From the NCBI GenBank assembly GCA_036504815.1, contig DASXUN010000006.1, forward strand, positions 17,879 through 81,878: a DNA stretch of 64,000 bases, read 5' to 3'. The first letter of the stretch is position 1. Each line of letters begins with the position of its first letter. Shown in pieces: positions 24,206-36,811 of the stretch. This DNA comes from Gemmatimonadaceae bacterium. Its GTDB lineage: Bacteria > Gemmatimonadota > Gemmatimonadetes > Gemmatimonadales > Gemmatimonadaceae. Made by a program: the position numbers and the translations under genes. The notes beneath the pieces are model-generated. The model was not told where the DNA came from. It saw nothing but the letters and a program-made list of their open reading frames with translations, and did no database searches.

Positions 24206-25825
24206 ATGACGGCGCCCGACTTCGACTACGACTGGATCGTCGTCGGCTCCGGCTTTGGCGGGAGCGTCTCGGCGCTGCGCCTGAGCGAGAAGGGGTATCG
24301 CGTGGCCGTGCTCGAGGCGGGACGCCGCTACGCCGATCACGAGTACGCCGAGTCCACGTGGCAGCTGCGACGCTGGCTGTGGGCGCCGTCGCTGGGAATG
24401 CGCGGCATTTTCCGGCTGACGCCGTTCAAGGACATCTTCATCGCCAGCGGTACGGCCGTGGGGGGCGGGAGCGCCGTCTACGCCAACACGTTGTATCGTG
24501 CGAAGCCGGCCTTCTTCGAGAATCCCCAGTGGCAAGGCCTCGCCGACTGGGCGCGTGAGCTGGCGCCGCACTACGACACCGCGGAGCGGATGCTCGGTGT
24601 GCAGACGGTGCCGTTCGCCTCGGATGGGCAGGAGCTCCTGAAGGCCGCGGCTTCGCATTTCGGGGTCGAGCACACCTTCACGCGCACCCCGGTGGGCGTC
24701 TTCTTTGGCAAGGCCGGCGAGACCGTCACCGATCCGTACTTCGGGGGCGAGGGACCGTCTCGCACCGGATGCACGCGCTGCGGCAGTTGCATGGTGGGGT
24801 GCCGCGAGGGAGCCAAGAACACGCTGCTCAAGAACTATCTGTGGTTCGCCGAGAAGAAGGGCGCCACGATCCTCGCCGAGCACGGCGTCGTTGATGTCCG
24901 CCCGCGCGGCGCGAGCGACGGGCGCGATGGCTACGTGGTGACGAGCGAGCGCCCCGGCGCCTGGTTCCGGAAGAACCGCCGCACCTTCACCGCCCGCGGC
25001 GTGATCTTCTCGGCGGGAGCGCTGGGGACGGGCGAATTGCTGGCCAGTTTGAAACACACCGGCTCGCTACCGCGCATCAGCGACCGGCTGGGCGACCTGG
25101 TGCGCAGCAACAGCGAGTCGATTCTTGCGCTCACCCTGCCGGACGACACCACGAAGCCGTGGGCCGACGTGGCCATCAGCGCCAGCATACATCCCGACGC
25201 CGACACGCACATCGAGTTGTGCACGTACGGCAAGCACGGGGATGCGATCGCGCTACTGCAGGCGCCGCTCACGGGCAACGGAACGCGCTTCACGCGCCCG
25301 CTGATGCTTCTCTGGCAGTGCCTCCGGCATCCGTGGCGCGCGCTGCGCTCGCTCTGGCCGGTGGGGTGGAGCAAGCGCTCCCTGATCATTCTCGTGATGC
25401 AGTCGAGCGACAACGCGATGGCCTTTCGCGCGAAGAAGCGCTGGTTCGGAGGCGGGGTGCGCATCGGGACGGAACAGGATCCCGAGAAGCCGAACCCGAC
25501 GTTCATTCCGCTGGCCAACGCGACGGCCGAATTCCTGGCGCGGCACACCGGCGGGATGGCCCAAAGCAGCCTGCTCGAGTCCGCCGCCAACATTCCCACG
25601 ACGGCGCACATCCTCGGCGGGGCGGTGATTGGCGCCGACGCGTCACGCGGCGTGATTGACCGCGACCATCGCGTCTTCGGTTATACCAACCTTTTGGTTG
25701 TGGACGGCGCCGCGATGCCCGCCAATCCGGGGGTCAATCCATCGCTGACGATCACCGCGCTCGCCGAGCGCGCCATGGCTCAGATTCCAGCGCGGCAGGC
25801 CGTGTCGTCGCACGAACGCCAGTAG
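24206..25825 (+). CDS. GMC-family flavin oxidoreductase (cholesterol-oxidase-like)
   Basis: A 539-residue FAD enzyme. The N-terminal Rossmann motif is VVGSGFGGSVSALRLSEKG, followed by VLEAGRRY. A four-cysteine block (CTRCGSCMVGCREGAKNT, about residues 193-210) is typical of the actinobacterial ChoD-like branch. The GMC C-terminal domain ends with the HILGGAVIG and VVDGAAMPANPGVNPSLTI signatures that contain the active-site His/Asn region. Such enzymes oxidise alcohols, often sterols or related hydrophobic substrates. I choose ATG 24206 since the extra seven upstream residues are unconserved. Substrate unproven. Confidence 0.87.
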   Translation: MTAPDFDYDWIVVGSGFGGSVSALRLSEKGYRVAVLEAGRRYADHEYAESTWQLRRWLWAPSLGMRGIFRLTPFKDIFIASGTAVGGGSAVYANTLYRAKPAFFENPQWQGLADWARELAPHYDTAERMLGVQTVPFASDGQELLKAAASHFGVEHTFTRTPVGVFFGKAGETVTDPYFGGEGPSRTGCTRCGSCMVGCREGAKNTLLKNYLWFAEKKGATILAEHGVVDVRPRGASDGRDGYVVTSERPGAWFRKNRRTFTARGVIFSAGALGTGELLASLKHTGSLPRISDRLGDLVRSNSESILALTLPDDTTKPWADVAISASIHPDADTHIELCTYGKHGDAIALLQAPLTGNGTRFTRPLMLLWQCLRHPWRALRSLWPVGWSKRSLIILVMQSSDNAMAFRAKKRWFGGGVRIGTEQDPEKPNPTFIPLANATAEFLARHTGGMAQSSLLESAANIPTTAHILGGAVIGADASRGVIDRDHRVFGYTNLLVVDGAAMPANPGVNPSLTITALAERAMAQIPARQAVSSHERQ

Positions 25826-25835
25826 TCCAGCGGTA

Positions 25836-25862
25836 CGTGCGGTTCCGCACGGCCCCCTTTTC
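25836..25862 (+). terminator. Intrinsic terminator after GMC gene
   Basis: CGTGCGG/CCGCACG stem followed by GCCCCCTTTT, 10 bp after the stop and abutting the convergent Fis-type gene. Confidence 0.6.
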
Positions 25863-26258
25863 CTACTCGCTCCTCGCAACGGCAGCTTCCCTGTCCATCA
25901 CCCTGAGCTTTCGGCGCAGTGTCCGGACATGCATGCCGAGCAGGGTCGCCGCCGCGGTGCGATTGTTGCCGGCGCGCTCGAGCGCGCGGCGAATGAGCTG
26001 CCGCTCGGCCTCTCTGACGTCGAAACTCCTGAGGACCAACACGGCCGCGTCTGTCGGGAGCGTCGCGGGCAGGATGCTATGTCGTGGGTCACCCCACGTA
26101 TCCTCGCGAGTCATATCCGCCGGGAGTATCGACGGTGCGTCCGCCGCGTTGCTATCGGCGCGACTTGTGCGCGGTTCCGTACGGGTGCGGTGAGAATTCA
26201 GTGCGGACGACGGTCCGAGTGAGGATCCAGTGGTCGTTGGCAACGGTGGAGTGTCCAT
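25863..26258 (-). CDS. Small Fis-type HTH protein
   Basis: About 131 residues. The first 80 are Ser/Thr/Pro-rich with no recognisable domain. The last 45 form a Fis/NtrC-type HTH_8 module (ERQLIRRALERAGNNRTAAA then LLGMHVRTLRRKL). In NtrC-type regulators this module follows an AAA+ domain, which is absent here, so this is a stand-alone DNA-binding protein or the remnant of one. The start is uncertain: ATG 26258 is chosen, ATG 26342 would add 28 residues. Confidence 0.65.
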   Translation of the reverse strand: MDTPPLPTTTGSSLGPSSALNSHRTRTEPRTSRADSNAADAPSILPADMTREDTWGDPRHSILPATLPTDAAVLVLRSFDVREAERQLIRRALERAGNNRTAAATLLGMHVRTLRRKLRVMDREAAVARSE

Positions 26259-26370
26259 GGCATTCGATTGAACGTGGCGATGAGCGCTCGCCCACTGGGG
26301 CGACCGTTTGTGAACAGGCGGGATTCTATCGGGTCTGAACATTCCGTCCCATGCCGTGGCGGAGCTGCAA

Positions 26371-26385
26371 CGTCACGCTGTGACG
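26371..26385. promoter_or_regulatory. CGTCAC-GCT-GTGACG palindrome
   Basis: A 6-bp dyad with a 3-bp spacer, 113 bp upstream of the Fis-type start, followed on the plus strand by CTTTTT. Could be an operator or a weak terminator. Confidence 0.35.
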
Positions 26386-26464
26386 CTTTTTGCCGTCGCA
26401 TGACGGGAATTGTGAACCCGCAGTGACATGACGTCCGCCGCGCCCCACGCGCCGACAAGAAGCG

Positions 26465-26501
26465 GCGGGCGCTTCGACCGATCGCCGGTCGAAACGCCCG
26501 C
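26465..26501 (-). terminator. Intrinsic terminator after fabH
   Basis: A 15-bp stem with one G-T pair (GCGGGCGCTTCGACC/GGTCGAAACGCCCGC) and a 7-nt loop, 24 bp after the fabH stop. Confidence 0.65.
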
Positions 26502-26524
26502 TCGTCCTGCTGTCGTCGTGCCGC

Positions 26525-27658
26525 TTAACTCGCCGTCGCTTCCGCGAAGACCGGCGACATGAGTCCGTCGCGCGAGCGTCCGTTCGGATCCTGGCCGGCG
26601 CGGATCGCGTTGACGATCTCCAGCGCGGTCTTGGTGCAGGGCGGGAGCTCCCGATCCGAGACGCCGAGCGGCGTGACGCGATCGCCCCACTTGACGACGA
26701 GCGAGCAGAAGGTGAGTCCGCCGCCGAAGGCGGGCATCAGCAGGGTGGCGCCGGGGCGCACGCGCCCCAACTCGAGCGCCTCGACGAGCGCCACCGGCAC
26801 GGTGGCGGCGCTCATATTGCCGTACTGCTGTACGGTCAGCATCACCTTCTCCATCGGGACGCCGGCGTACTTGGCCACGCCCTCGATGATGCGCAAGTTC
26901 GCCTGGTGCGGCACGACGAGATCGATCTGCTCGGCGGTGATGCCGCAGCGGCGCATCACCTTCTCCGAGGCCTCGCTCATCCCCTTGATGGCGCGTTTGA
27001 AGATCTGCGGCCCGTCAAAATCCCAGAGCGTGTCGCCCAGCGTGATGCCGCGGTTGGCATAGCCGCAGCCGAAGCCGCGCACGCGCAGCACGGCGCGCGC
27101 CTCGGCGTCGCAGCCGAGCACGCTCCCCAGCACGCCTTCCTCCCGGTCGGAGGCCTGCAGCACGACGGCGGCGGCGCCGTCACCAAAGAGCACCGCCACA
27201 TTGCGGTTGCTCCAGTCCATGAAATGGCTGATCAGTTCCACGCCGATGACCACGGCGTTGCGCACCATCCCCGTCCGGATCATGCCGGCCGCCGAGGAGA
27301 GGCCGTACAGGAAGCTCGTGCAGGCGGTGTTGACGTCCATCGCGGCGGCATGCGTGGCGCCGAGTGAGACCTGCACGCCGGATGCGCTGTTCGGCACCTG
27401 CTCGTCGTAGCTGCAGCTGCCGTAGACGATGAGATCGACGTCGGCCGGCGTCAACCCGGCGCAGGCGATGGCGCGCGCGGCGGCCACCGTCGCCAGCTCC
27501 ATCGCGGTCACGTGCGAGATGCGTCGCTCCTTCATGCCGGTGCGCGACGTGATCCACTCGTCGTTGGTGTCGAGGAACGTGGAAAGATCGTCGTTGGAGA
27601 GCACGGCAGGCGGCATGCACTTGCCCCAACCGGTAATGGCCGCGTAGGTCGACGTCAT
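26525..27658 (-). CDS. fabH: Beta-ketoacyl-ACP synthase III
   Basis: A 377-residue condensing enzyme, somewhat longer than E. coli FabH (317). The catalytic triad can be seen: Cys in DVNTACTSFLYGLS, His in VVPHQANLRIIEG and Asn in QYGNMSAATVP. The N-terminus DEWITSRTGMKERR is the characteristic FabH signature. It joins acetyl-CoA (or branched acyl-CoA) to malonyl-ACP to start fatty-acid synthesis. An extra C-terminal tail of about 50 residues follows the usual end. No other fab genes adjoin, so it may serve a branched-chain or secondary-lipid role, consistent with the 2-oxoacid E1 enzyme at 61237 as a primer supplier (inference). Confidence 0.93.
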   Translation of the reverse strand: MTSTYAAITGWGKCMPPAVLSNDDLSTFLDTNDEWITSRTGMKERRISHVTAMELATVAAARAIACAGLTPADVDLIVYGSCSYDEQVPNSASGVQVSLGATHAAAMDVNTACTSFLYGLSSAAGMIRTGMVRNAVVIGVELISHFMDWSNRNVAVLFGDGAAAVVLQASDREEGVLGSVLGCDAEARAVLRVRGFGCGYANRGITLGDTLWDFDGPQIFKRAIKGMSEASEKVMRRCGITAEQIDLVVPHQANLRIIEGVAKYAGVPMEKVMLTVQQYGNMSAATVPVALVEALELGRVRPGATLLMPAFGGGLTFCSLVVKWGDRVTPLGVSDRELPPCTKTALEIVNAIRAGQDPNGRSRDGLMSPVFAEATAS

Positions 27659-27767
27659 CGGGACTCGGCGCGAATTGAGGTGGATGGCCGACGGTCCGGC
27701 CGCGAGCGCTGACCGAAGAAGATGGCACCGGCGGCGGGATTCCCACAGCCCCCGGGGCGGCCGCGCC

Positions 27768-28832
27768 CTACTGGTACTGGATGTAGATCGGCCGCGGATT
27801 GAGGCGCAGGATCTCGGCGATGGACGTCCGTGGATTGTCGTTGCGCGACTTGTAGAACTGCTTCCACCCCACGAACTGGACCGGTTCCGCCTTGATCCAC
27901 GACCGGAACGTGGCGCGCTTGAGCCGCGGCGGGCCAAAGCCATCCATGTGCATCACGATCTGCACGCGCGGATCGAGCTTGATGGCCGGCGTATTCGTCA
28001 CGCCGTTCCGGGTGAAGCGGTGCACCACCAGGACCTTGGGCGGCACCTTGTAGCGCGTGACGATGTCCTGCAGGAAGCGCGAGGCGTAGTTGACGTCGGC
28101 CGCGTCGTACGTGCCGATCTTCTTGCCGGGCAGGCCGCCGTTCTTCATGGAGAACTCGGGGTCGATGCCGAGATGGAAGTTCGGTCGCGACAGGAATTTC
28201 TCGAGCCGTGGGAGTTCCTGCGCCAGCGTGCTGCGTCCCACCTGGATGTCGAGAAAGACGAGCGCGTTGCGGCGCGCGGCCCAGCTGGCGACGCGTTCGA
28301 TGAGTTCGTCGGGCATGCGCGCCCGATACATGCCGTCTGGGCCCGGCCCCGCCTGGGCCACCACCGCGATAAGGTGCAGGGCCGGCTGCACCGGCGTGCT
28401 CGGGTCGGCCAGCGTCCACGCCTTCACCTCGGCGTCGAGCATCGAGAGCATCTGGTCGGGTTCGTACTCACCCAGCACGCCCATCCGCTTGGAGAAGGGA
28501 TTGCCGTAGTACGCGACGATGCGCTTGTACGGCAGGATTGAACCGGGAAGCGGGTCCGGTCCCTTCACGGGCCAGCGCAGATCGTACATCGAATCGAGGC
28601 GGGCCTCGCTGTCGACCGGCACGGCGGTGGATTTGCCCTTCTTGCGGGCGTTCTTCTTGCGTGCGGTGGTCTTGCCCTTGGCGGCGGGCTTCACCTGCGA
28701 CGCGGGCTTGTCATTCGTTGCGGCGGGCGGCGCGGCGGTGGGCGCACCGGCAGGGACACTTCCCTGGGCAGCGGCGGAAACGGTCGCACCCACGAGGGCA
28801 GCGGCCAGGGCAAGCAGGCGGAGACGGATCAT
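27768..28832 (-). CDS. Secreted protein of unknown function, TIM-barrel-like
   Basis: A 354-residue protein with signal peptide MIRLRLLALAAALVGATVSAAAQ. A low-complexity Ala/Pro/Lys linker (KGKTTARKKNARKKGKS) spans about residues 45-70. The remaining domain has alternating strand-helix blocks (LHLIAVVAQAGPG, NALVFLDIQVG, NFHLGIDPEFSM, VLVVHRFTRNG, VQIVMHMDGFG) that resemble a glycoside-hydrolase-like (β/α)8 barrel with acidic residues at strand ends. No family could be named. Related conserved hypothetical proteins occur in actinobacteria and gemmatimonads as I recall. Confidence 0.6.
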   Translation of the reverse strand: MIRLRLLALAAALVGATVSAAAQGSVPAGAPTAAPPAATNDKPASQVKPAAKGKTTARKKNARKKGKSTAVPVDSEARLDSMYDLRWPVKGPDPLPGSILPYKRIVAYYGNPFSKRMGVLGEYEPDQMLSMLDAEVKAWTLADPSTPVQPALHLIAVVAQAGPGPDGMYRARMPDELIERVASWAARRNALVFLDIQVGRSTLAQELPRLEKFLSRPNFHLGIDPEFSMKNGGLPGKKIGTYDAADVNYASRFLQDIVTRYKVPPKVLVVHRFTRNGVTNTPAIKLDPRVQIVMHMDGFGPPRLKRATFRSWIKAEPVQFVGWKQFYKSRNDNPRTSIAEILRLNPRPIYIQYQ

Positions 28833-28965
28833 GTCAGGGCGTGGGGAGCGGCAGCGGCCACGGGTGTGGCCGCAAACGAATTATAACGGCGGCGCAACGC
28901 ATCACGGCCGTCGGTCACAGGTCGCAGTCATCACCCAATGGACGACCGTCCGCCACCGCACGCCA

Positions 28966-30807
28966 CTACTGGTCGATGATCTCGATGCGGTGGTCGGCGC
29001 GGAGCGGATACTGGCCGTTCACCTCGATCTCGAGCTGGACGATGTACGCCCCCTTCTTGAGCGTCGAGATGTCGAGCTGCACCGCGCGCGGCGAGGTCGT
29101 GCGGCCGCGCGCCGTCATGTCATTCACGGTCACGCTCACCGGAGTGGCCTGGCGCACCAGCCGAAGCTGCTGGTTCTTGCGGCGCAGGAAGCCGCCCTCT
29201 TCCACCTCACGCACGACAGTGACCGTGAGCTTGATCTGCTCGCCCTGGACGTCCGTGCCATACGTCTCCCAGTAGACGCCGAGCGGGGCCGACGAACGCA
29301 CACGCTCGGTGGGGAGGGCGAGGGCGAGCGCCTCTTCCACCGACGTGGGCGGTGCGCCCGCGGGTCGGTAGAACAGGAGATCCGACACGGTCACGCGCGT
29401 ATCCACGGCATACGGGGGATGCACACCATACCGTGCCCGGGCGACGATAGCGGAATCAGGGGCCCAGACCTCGCCGCTGAACAGCAGCGGCCCCCAGGCG
29501 GCGCGCACCGACATCGTATCGGCGACCGCCGCGCGCGCGCGCGCGGTGCCGCGCGGCGCTGGTTGATCGCCCGGAGTGACGGTCATGGCGGCGCGGCGAT
29601 GGCTGGCGCCGGCCAGCGCCGGCACACCCGAGACGTCGTACGACATCACGAGGAGCGCCGAGTCGCCGCGGCGGAACATCGCCTGCTGATGCTCGAGCGG
29701 AACGAGACGCCGGGCGTAGGGCGGGGCGTAGCGGCCGATGACCGGCGGCAGGTGCAGGCGCCACTGGGCCGAATCGGAAAGCGCCGGATTGCTCAGCACG
29801 TTGCCCGCCGGAATGTAGCGGTAAGCCGGCGAGGCCTCGTCACTGACGATGCTGAAGCCGCCCGCGCGCGGATCGCCGGGGCCCTTGGCCCAGTAGCGCG
29901 GCCAGCCGAAGCGCAGCAACAGCTCGCGCTCGTCGTCGTCGAAGCCGAACTGATGCGCCCCGGGCGCGTCCTGGTACAGGCGCACCATCAGCTGGCGCGC
30001 GTTCCATTCGGAGCGCGAATCGTTGCCGCGCAGGCCGTAGAGGGTCCGCGAGAAGAACCAGACGCGGTCCTCGAAGGCCTCGCGCTCCGGCCCGCAGGGC
30101 ATGCGCCGGTAGGGCTGGCGCGTGTCGTCGTCGATGAGCAGCGAGATGTCGCGCCAATTGCAGCGTTCGCGCTCACCCATCATCGACTGGACGACGCGGA
30201 AACCGCTGTCGGCCGCCGCATAGTCGCCGCGCAGGTGCTGGCTGAAGGCCACGAGGGCGGCGCACCACCAGCCGTCGGCGCGGCACTGCCGCGCCGATGC
30301 CAGCGCCTCATCATCACGCCCCGCCTCGGCGAAGTAGCGCACGCGCTGTCCCGCGATCCAGCGATTGGACGGGACCAGGTGCCCCAGTGAATCGAGCCGC
30401 CGCAGCAGGGTGTCGCGGGCCAGCGTTACGATCGGAAGCTCGATCGACTTGGGGGCCTTCTCGTCATACCAGTAGCACCACCGTCCCACCTGCTCGTCGC
30501 AGTTGCCAGGGCGCACGCTGTGGGCATTCGGCAGGTTGTTGCGACGCAGCAGCTCGAAGCGCCGCTGCGCGGCGCGCGCCGCGCCCTCCGGCGTGGTCGT
30601 GTCGCCCACGATGGGCGGAAGGGGCATCGGCTCGACCCGGTCGCCGCGAGGCGGTTCCGGACGCATGCCGCCGCCCGGGGTCATGGGCCGCTGGGCCGAT
30701 GCGGCGTCAGCAACTAGCAGCACCGTCGCGATGACGATGCCGGCGCGGCGCGCGGCGGTGCACGACCACGAGGAGGGAGCGCGGCAGGCGGCGACAGGAA
30801 GCATCAC
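28966..30807 (-). CDS. Large secreted protein with GWxTD-like features, function unknown
   Basis: A 613-residue protein. The N-terminus has a hydrophobic signal segment (AGIVIATVLLVADAASAQ). The first half contains an extended helical, TPR-like region. A segment LLRFGWPRYWAKGPGDPRAGG lies near the middle, and the last 150 residues form beta-rich sandwich repeats (VSVTVNDMTARGRTTSPRAV, KKGAYIVQLEIEVNGQYPLR). This recalls GWxTD-domain proteins that are abundant in gemmatimonads, but the match is not decisive. Likely periplasmic. It lies 112 bp from the next kinase gene. Confidence 0.5.
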   Translation of the reverse strand: MMLPVAACRAPSSWSCTAARRAGIVIATVLLVADAASAQRPMTPGGGMRPEPPRGDRVEPMPLPPIVGDTTTPEGAARAAQRRFELLRRNNLPNAHSVRPGNCDEQVGRWCYWYDEKAPKSIELPIVTLARDTLLRRLDSLGHLVPSNRWIAGQRVRYFAEAGRDDEALASARQCRADGWWCAALVAFSQHLRGDYAAADSGFRVVQSMMGERERCNWRDISLLIDDDTRQPYRRMPCGPEREAFEDRVWFFSRTLYGLRGNDSRSEWNARQLMVRLYQDAPGAHQFGFDDDERELLLRFGWPRYWAKGPGDPRAGGFSIVSDEASPAYRYIPAGNVLSNPALSDSAQWRLHLPPVIGRYAPPYARRLVPLEHQQAMFRRGDSALLVMSYDVSGVPALAGASHRRAAMTVTPGDQPAPRGTARARAAVADTMSVRAAWGPLLFSGEVWAPDSAIVARARYGVHPPYAVDTRVTVSDLLFYRPAGAPPTSVEEALALALPTERVRSSAPLGVYWETYGTDVQGEQIKLTVTVVREVEEGGFLRRKNQQLRLVRQATPVSVTVNDMTARGRTTSPRAVQLDISTLKKGAYIVQLEIEVNGQYPLRADHRIEIIDQ

Positions 30808-30919
30808 GATAGGGTCGGAGTCGGCATTCTGTTAATATGCCCCCCGGACCCCACTGTTCCCCAGTAGCGCGCTGGCGAATTTGCCCGACGGGGCGTCTGC
30901 ACCGAACGCGCCGTGCGCG

Positions 30920-33085
<2,166 letters not shown>

Positions 33086-33183
33086 AGGCCCGTCTCCGAG
33101 TCTACGACAGGCGCCCGGCGGCGGATAGGGCGCGGCTATGGTACATTCCGGCACCGATTTCCCCGCACCCTGTCTCGTCCCAC

Positions 33184-33693
33184 GTGCCCCAGACTTCCAT
33201 CATCTTCGAGCCGCTCCACGCGGATGTCGTGCCGCCGGCCAGAGCCACCGCCCATAGCGCCGGCTATGACCTGGCTGCCTACCTTACGGGGCGCACGGTG
33301 CGGGTGTTTCTCAACGGCGTGATGTCGGAGCGCGCCGTGGAGACGCGCAACGGCAGGGCGGTGCTGGTCCTGCACGCGGACGAGCGCGCCCTCGTGCCAA
33401 TGGGCTTTCGCGCGAAGCTTCCCGTCGGCATCGAGGCGCAGATCCGGCCGCGGTCGGGGACGAGCCTCAAGACCGACATCGTCATCGCCAACGCGCCGGG
33501 CACCATCGACGCCGACTATCCGGAAGAGTGGTGCACCCCCGTGCGGAACGGCGGGCCGGGCGACCTCGTGATCACGCACGGCGAGCGCATCGCGCAGATG
33601 GTGCTGGCGCGACACGAAGTCCTGCCGTTTACCATCGGACCAGTGCGGGCGACGACGGAGCGGGTCGGAGGTTTCGGCTCAACGGGAAGCTGA
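33184..33693 (+). CDS. dut: dUTP diphosphatase
   Basis: A 169-residue trimeric dUTPase using a GTG start. All five family motifs are readable: AGYDLAA (1), RPRSGT (2), NAPGTIDADYPEEW (3), GERIAQMVL (4) and RVGGFGSTG (5). It hydrolyses dUTP to dUMP and PPi, keeping uracil out of DNA. Length exceeds the usual 150 because of an insertion after motif 1 (about residues 33-60). The stop codon lies directly inside the start of a low-complexity repeat. It diverges from the kinase gene and converges with the barrel gene. Confidence 0.93.
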   Translation: MPQTSIIFEPLHADVVPPARATAHSAGYDLAAYLTGRTVRVFLNGVMSERAVETRNGRAVLVLHADERALVPMGFRAKLPVGIEAQIRPRSGTSLKTDIVIANAPGTIDADYPEEWCTPVRNGGPGDLVITHGERIAQMVLARHEVLPFTIGPVRATTERVGGFGSTGS

Positions 33694-33776
33694 TTGAGGA
33701 TCGGGAATTCGGATTTGGATTGAGGATTCCGATTGAGGATTCCGATTGGCGATGGCGAGTGGCGATCGTGATCGGA
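33691..33776. repeat. GATTGAGGATTCCGATTG-type low-complexity repeat
   Basis: AT-richer than surrounding coding DNA, this block is a string of degenerate GATTGAGGAT, GATTCC and GATTGGCGAT words. It starts within the dut stop codon (TGA) and ends before the terminator. Confidence 0.7.
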
Positions 33777-33781
33777 TGTGC

Positions 33782-33813
33782 AAACGAGGAGCCGGTGACG
33801 GCTCCCCGTTTAG
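33782..33813. terminator. Bidirectional terminator between dut and barrel gene
   Basis: A 12-bp stem with one mismatch (AAACGAGGAGCC/GGCTCCCCGTTT) and a 6-nt loop, followed by T-runs on both strands. Confidence 0.7.
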
Positions 33814-33830
33814 CGACTCGCGGCGACTGC

Positions 33831-34772
33831 CTACGCGAGCTTCTTGTGTGTGAGTTTGCGCTCGGCGGCGGCGGTCTTGGCCGCGGTGCTGCGCGACTTG
33901 CTCAGTGAGCGGCCCTTGCCGAGCGCATTCGCGAGCTGGCTCACCGCGCCAAACGGGCTCACGCGGGCGACGTCGGCGAACGTCGTGCCGATTCCCACGG
34001 CCATCGCCCAGCTGCGTACGCCGTCAGCCGTTCCGGTGCTGCCGCTCACCGTCAGTGCGGCGGCCCCGCCAAGGGGGAAGGATGCGCCGCCGGCGAAATT
34101 CTGGGAGTGCGTGGTGCCGACCGGCATCACGCCCATCTCCGTCGAGTATCCAAGGTTCAGCTCGGCGTGGCCGACCGAATGCGAGACGTCGAGCGAGACG
34201 GTCGTTGGCGCGATCGACCCGAGCCCTGAGGCGTATTCGTTCGAGAGTGTATGCCCGGCGCCGGCGCCGAACGACCACCCCTCGACGGGAGCGACGCCGA
34301 CGCCGATGTTCGCGCCAAGGCCCACTTCGCCCGATCCCACCTTGGTCGTGTCCCCGATCGGCAGGGTCGCTCCGAGTGAGACCGAAAAGCTGGGAGACCA
34401 GGCGCCCGGGAGGGCGTGGTAGAAGCCGACGTTGACAGGCAGGTCCGCCAAGCCGTGAACGAGCGGCGGAGTCACCATCCGGCCGGTAATCGCATCCGCG
34501 GTCGGGGCCGCCTGCGCCCAGGCAAAGGTCGGATTGACGCTCAGCGAGAAGCCGTGCGACAGTGAGGCGGCGATCGCGGCCGAGACGGCCCGCTCATAAC
34601 CCCCGTCGCCGAAGTGCATTACGCCGCCGGAGACGCCGAAGCTGGCGAAGCGCGGGTGGTCGGCCTGCTGAACGGTGTCGGGCGCGGACTGGCCGCCGGC
34701 CGATGCGGCGATGGCGAGCGAGAGAATCAGTGCCGACGTGAAGGGTCGCGTGAATGAGAGCGTGGCGCGCAT
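33831..34772 (-). CDS. Outer-membrane-type beta-barrel protein with basic C-terminal tail
   Basis: A 313-residue protein with signal peptide (ALILSLAIAASAGGQ) from ATG 34772. It is rich in Gly/Ser/Thr and alternating hydrophobic strands such as SLSVNPTFAWAQ and ELNLGYSTEMGVMPVG, as in barrel porins. Unusually the last 45 residues are a lysine/arginine/serine tail (KGRSLSKSRSTAAKTAAAER) instead of the terminal aromatic strand. No family was recognised. It shares a convergent terminator with dut. Confidence 0.6.
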   Translation of the reverse strand: MRATLSFTRPFTSALILSLAIAASAGGQSAPDTVQQADHPRFASFGVSGGVMHFGDGGYERAVSAAIAASLSHGFSLSVNPTFAWAQAAPTADAITGRMVTPPLVHGLADLPVNVGFYHALPGAWSPSFSVSLGATLPIGDTTKVGSGEVGLGANIGVGVAPVEGWSFGAGAGHTLSNEYASGLGSIAPTTVSLDVSHSVGHAELNLGYSTEMGVMPVGTTHSQNFAGGASFPLGGAAALTVSGSTGTADGVRSWAMAVGIGTTFADVARVSPFGAVSQLANALGKGRSLSKSRSTAAKTAAAERKLTHKKLA

Positions 34773-34908
34773 GAACTCGGCCTCGGGCTGGAAGGGGGGC
34801 CTGCCGATGAACTGCGTAGCATACCCTGCAAAACATGGAAAGTTCGGGGGTGCGCCGGCCGGCGAGGTTCGCGGCAAACCGTCAACGCGCGAGCGTCGCC
34901 GGATCTCA

Positions 34909-36789
<1,881 letters not shown>

Positions 36790-36811
36790 GGGGCGCGTAC
36801 CCTTGCGGGTT

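Noticed and set aside
23100..25057. A 797-codon minus-strand frame running from the YqjE-like gene through the GMC gene
   Set aside because: Only its last 119 codons (after ATG 23023) give a recognisable protein; the upstream part is antisense to DUF1003 and GMC genes.
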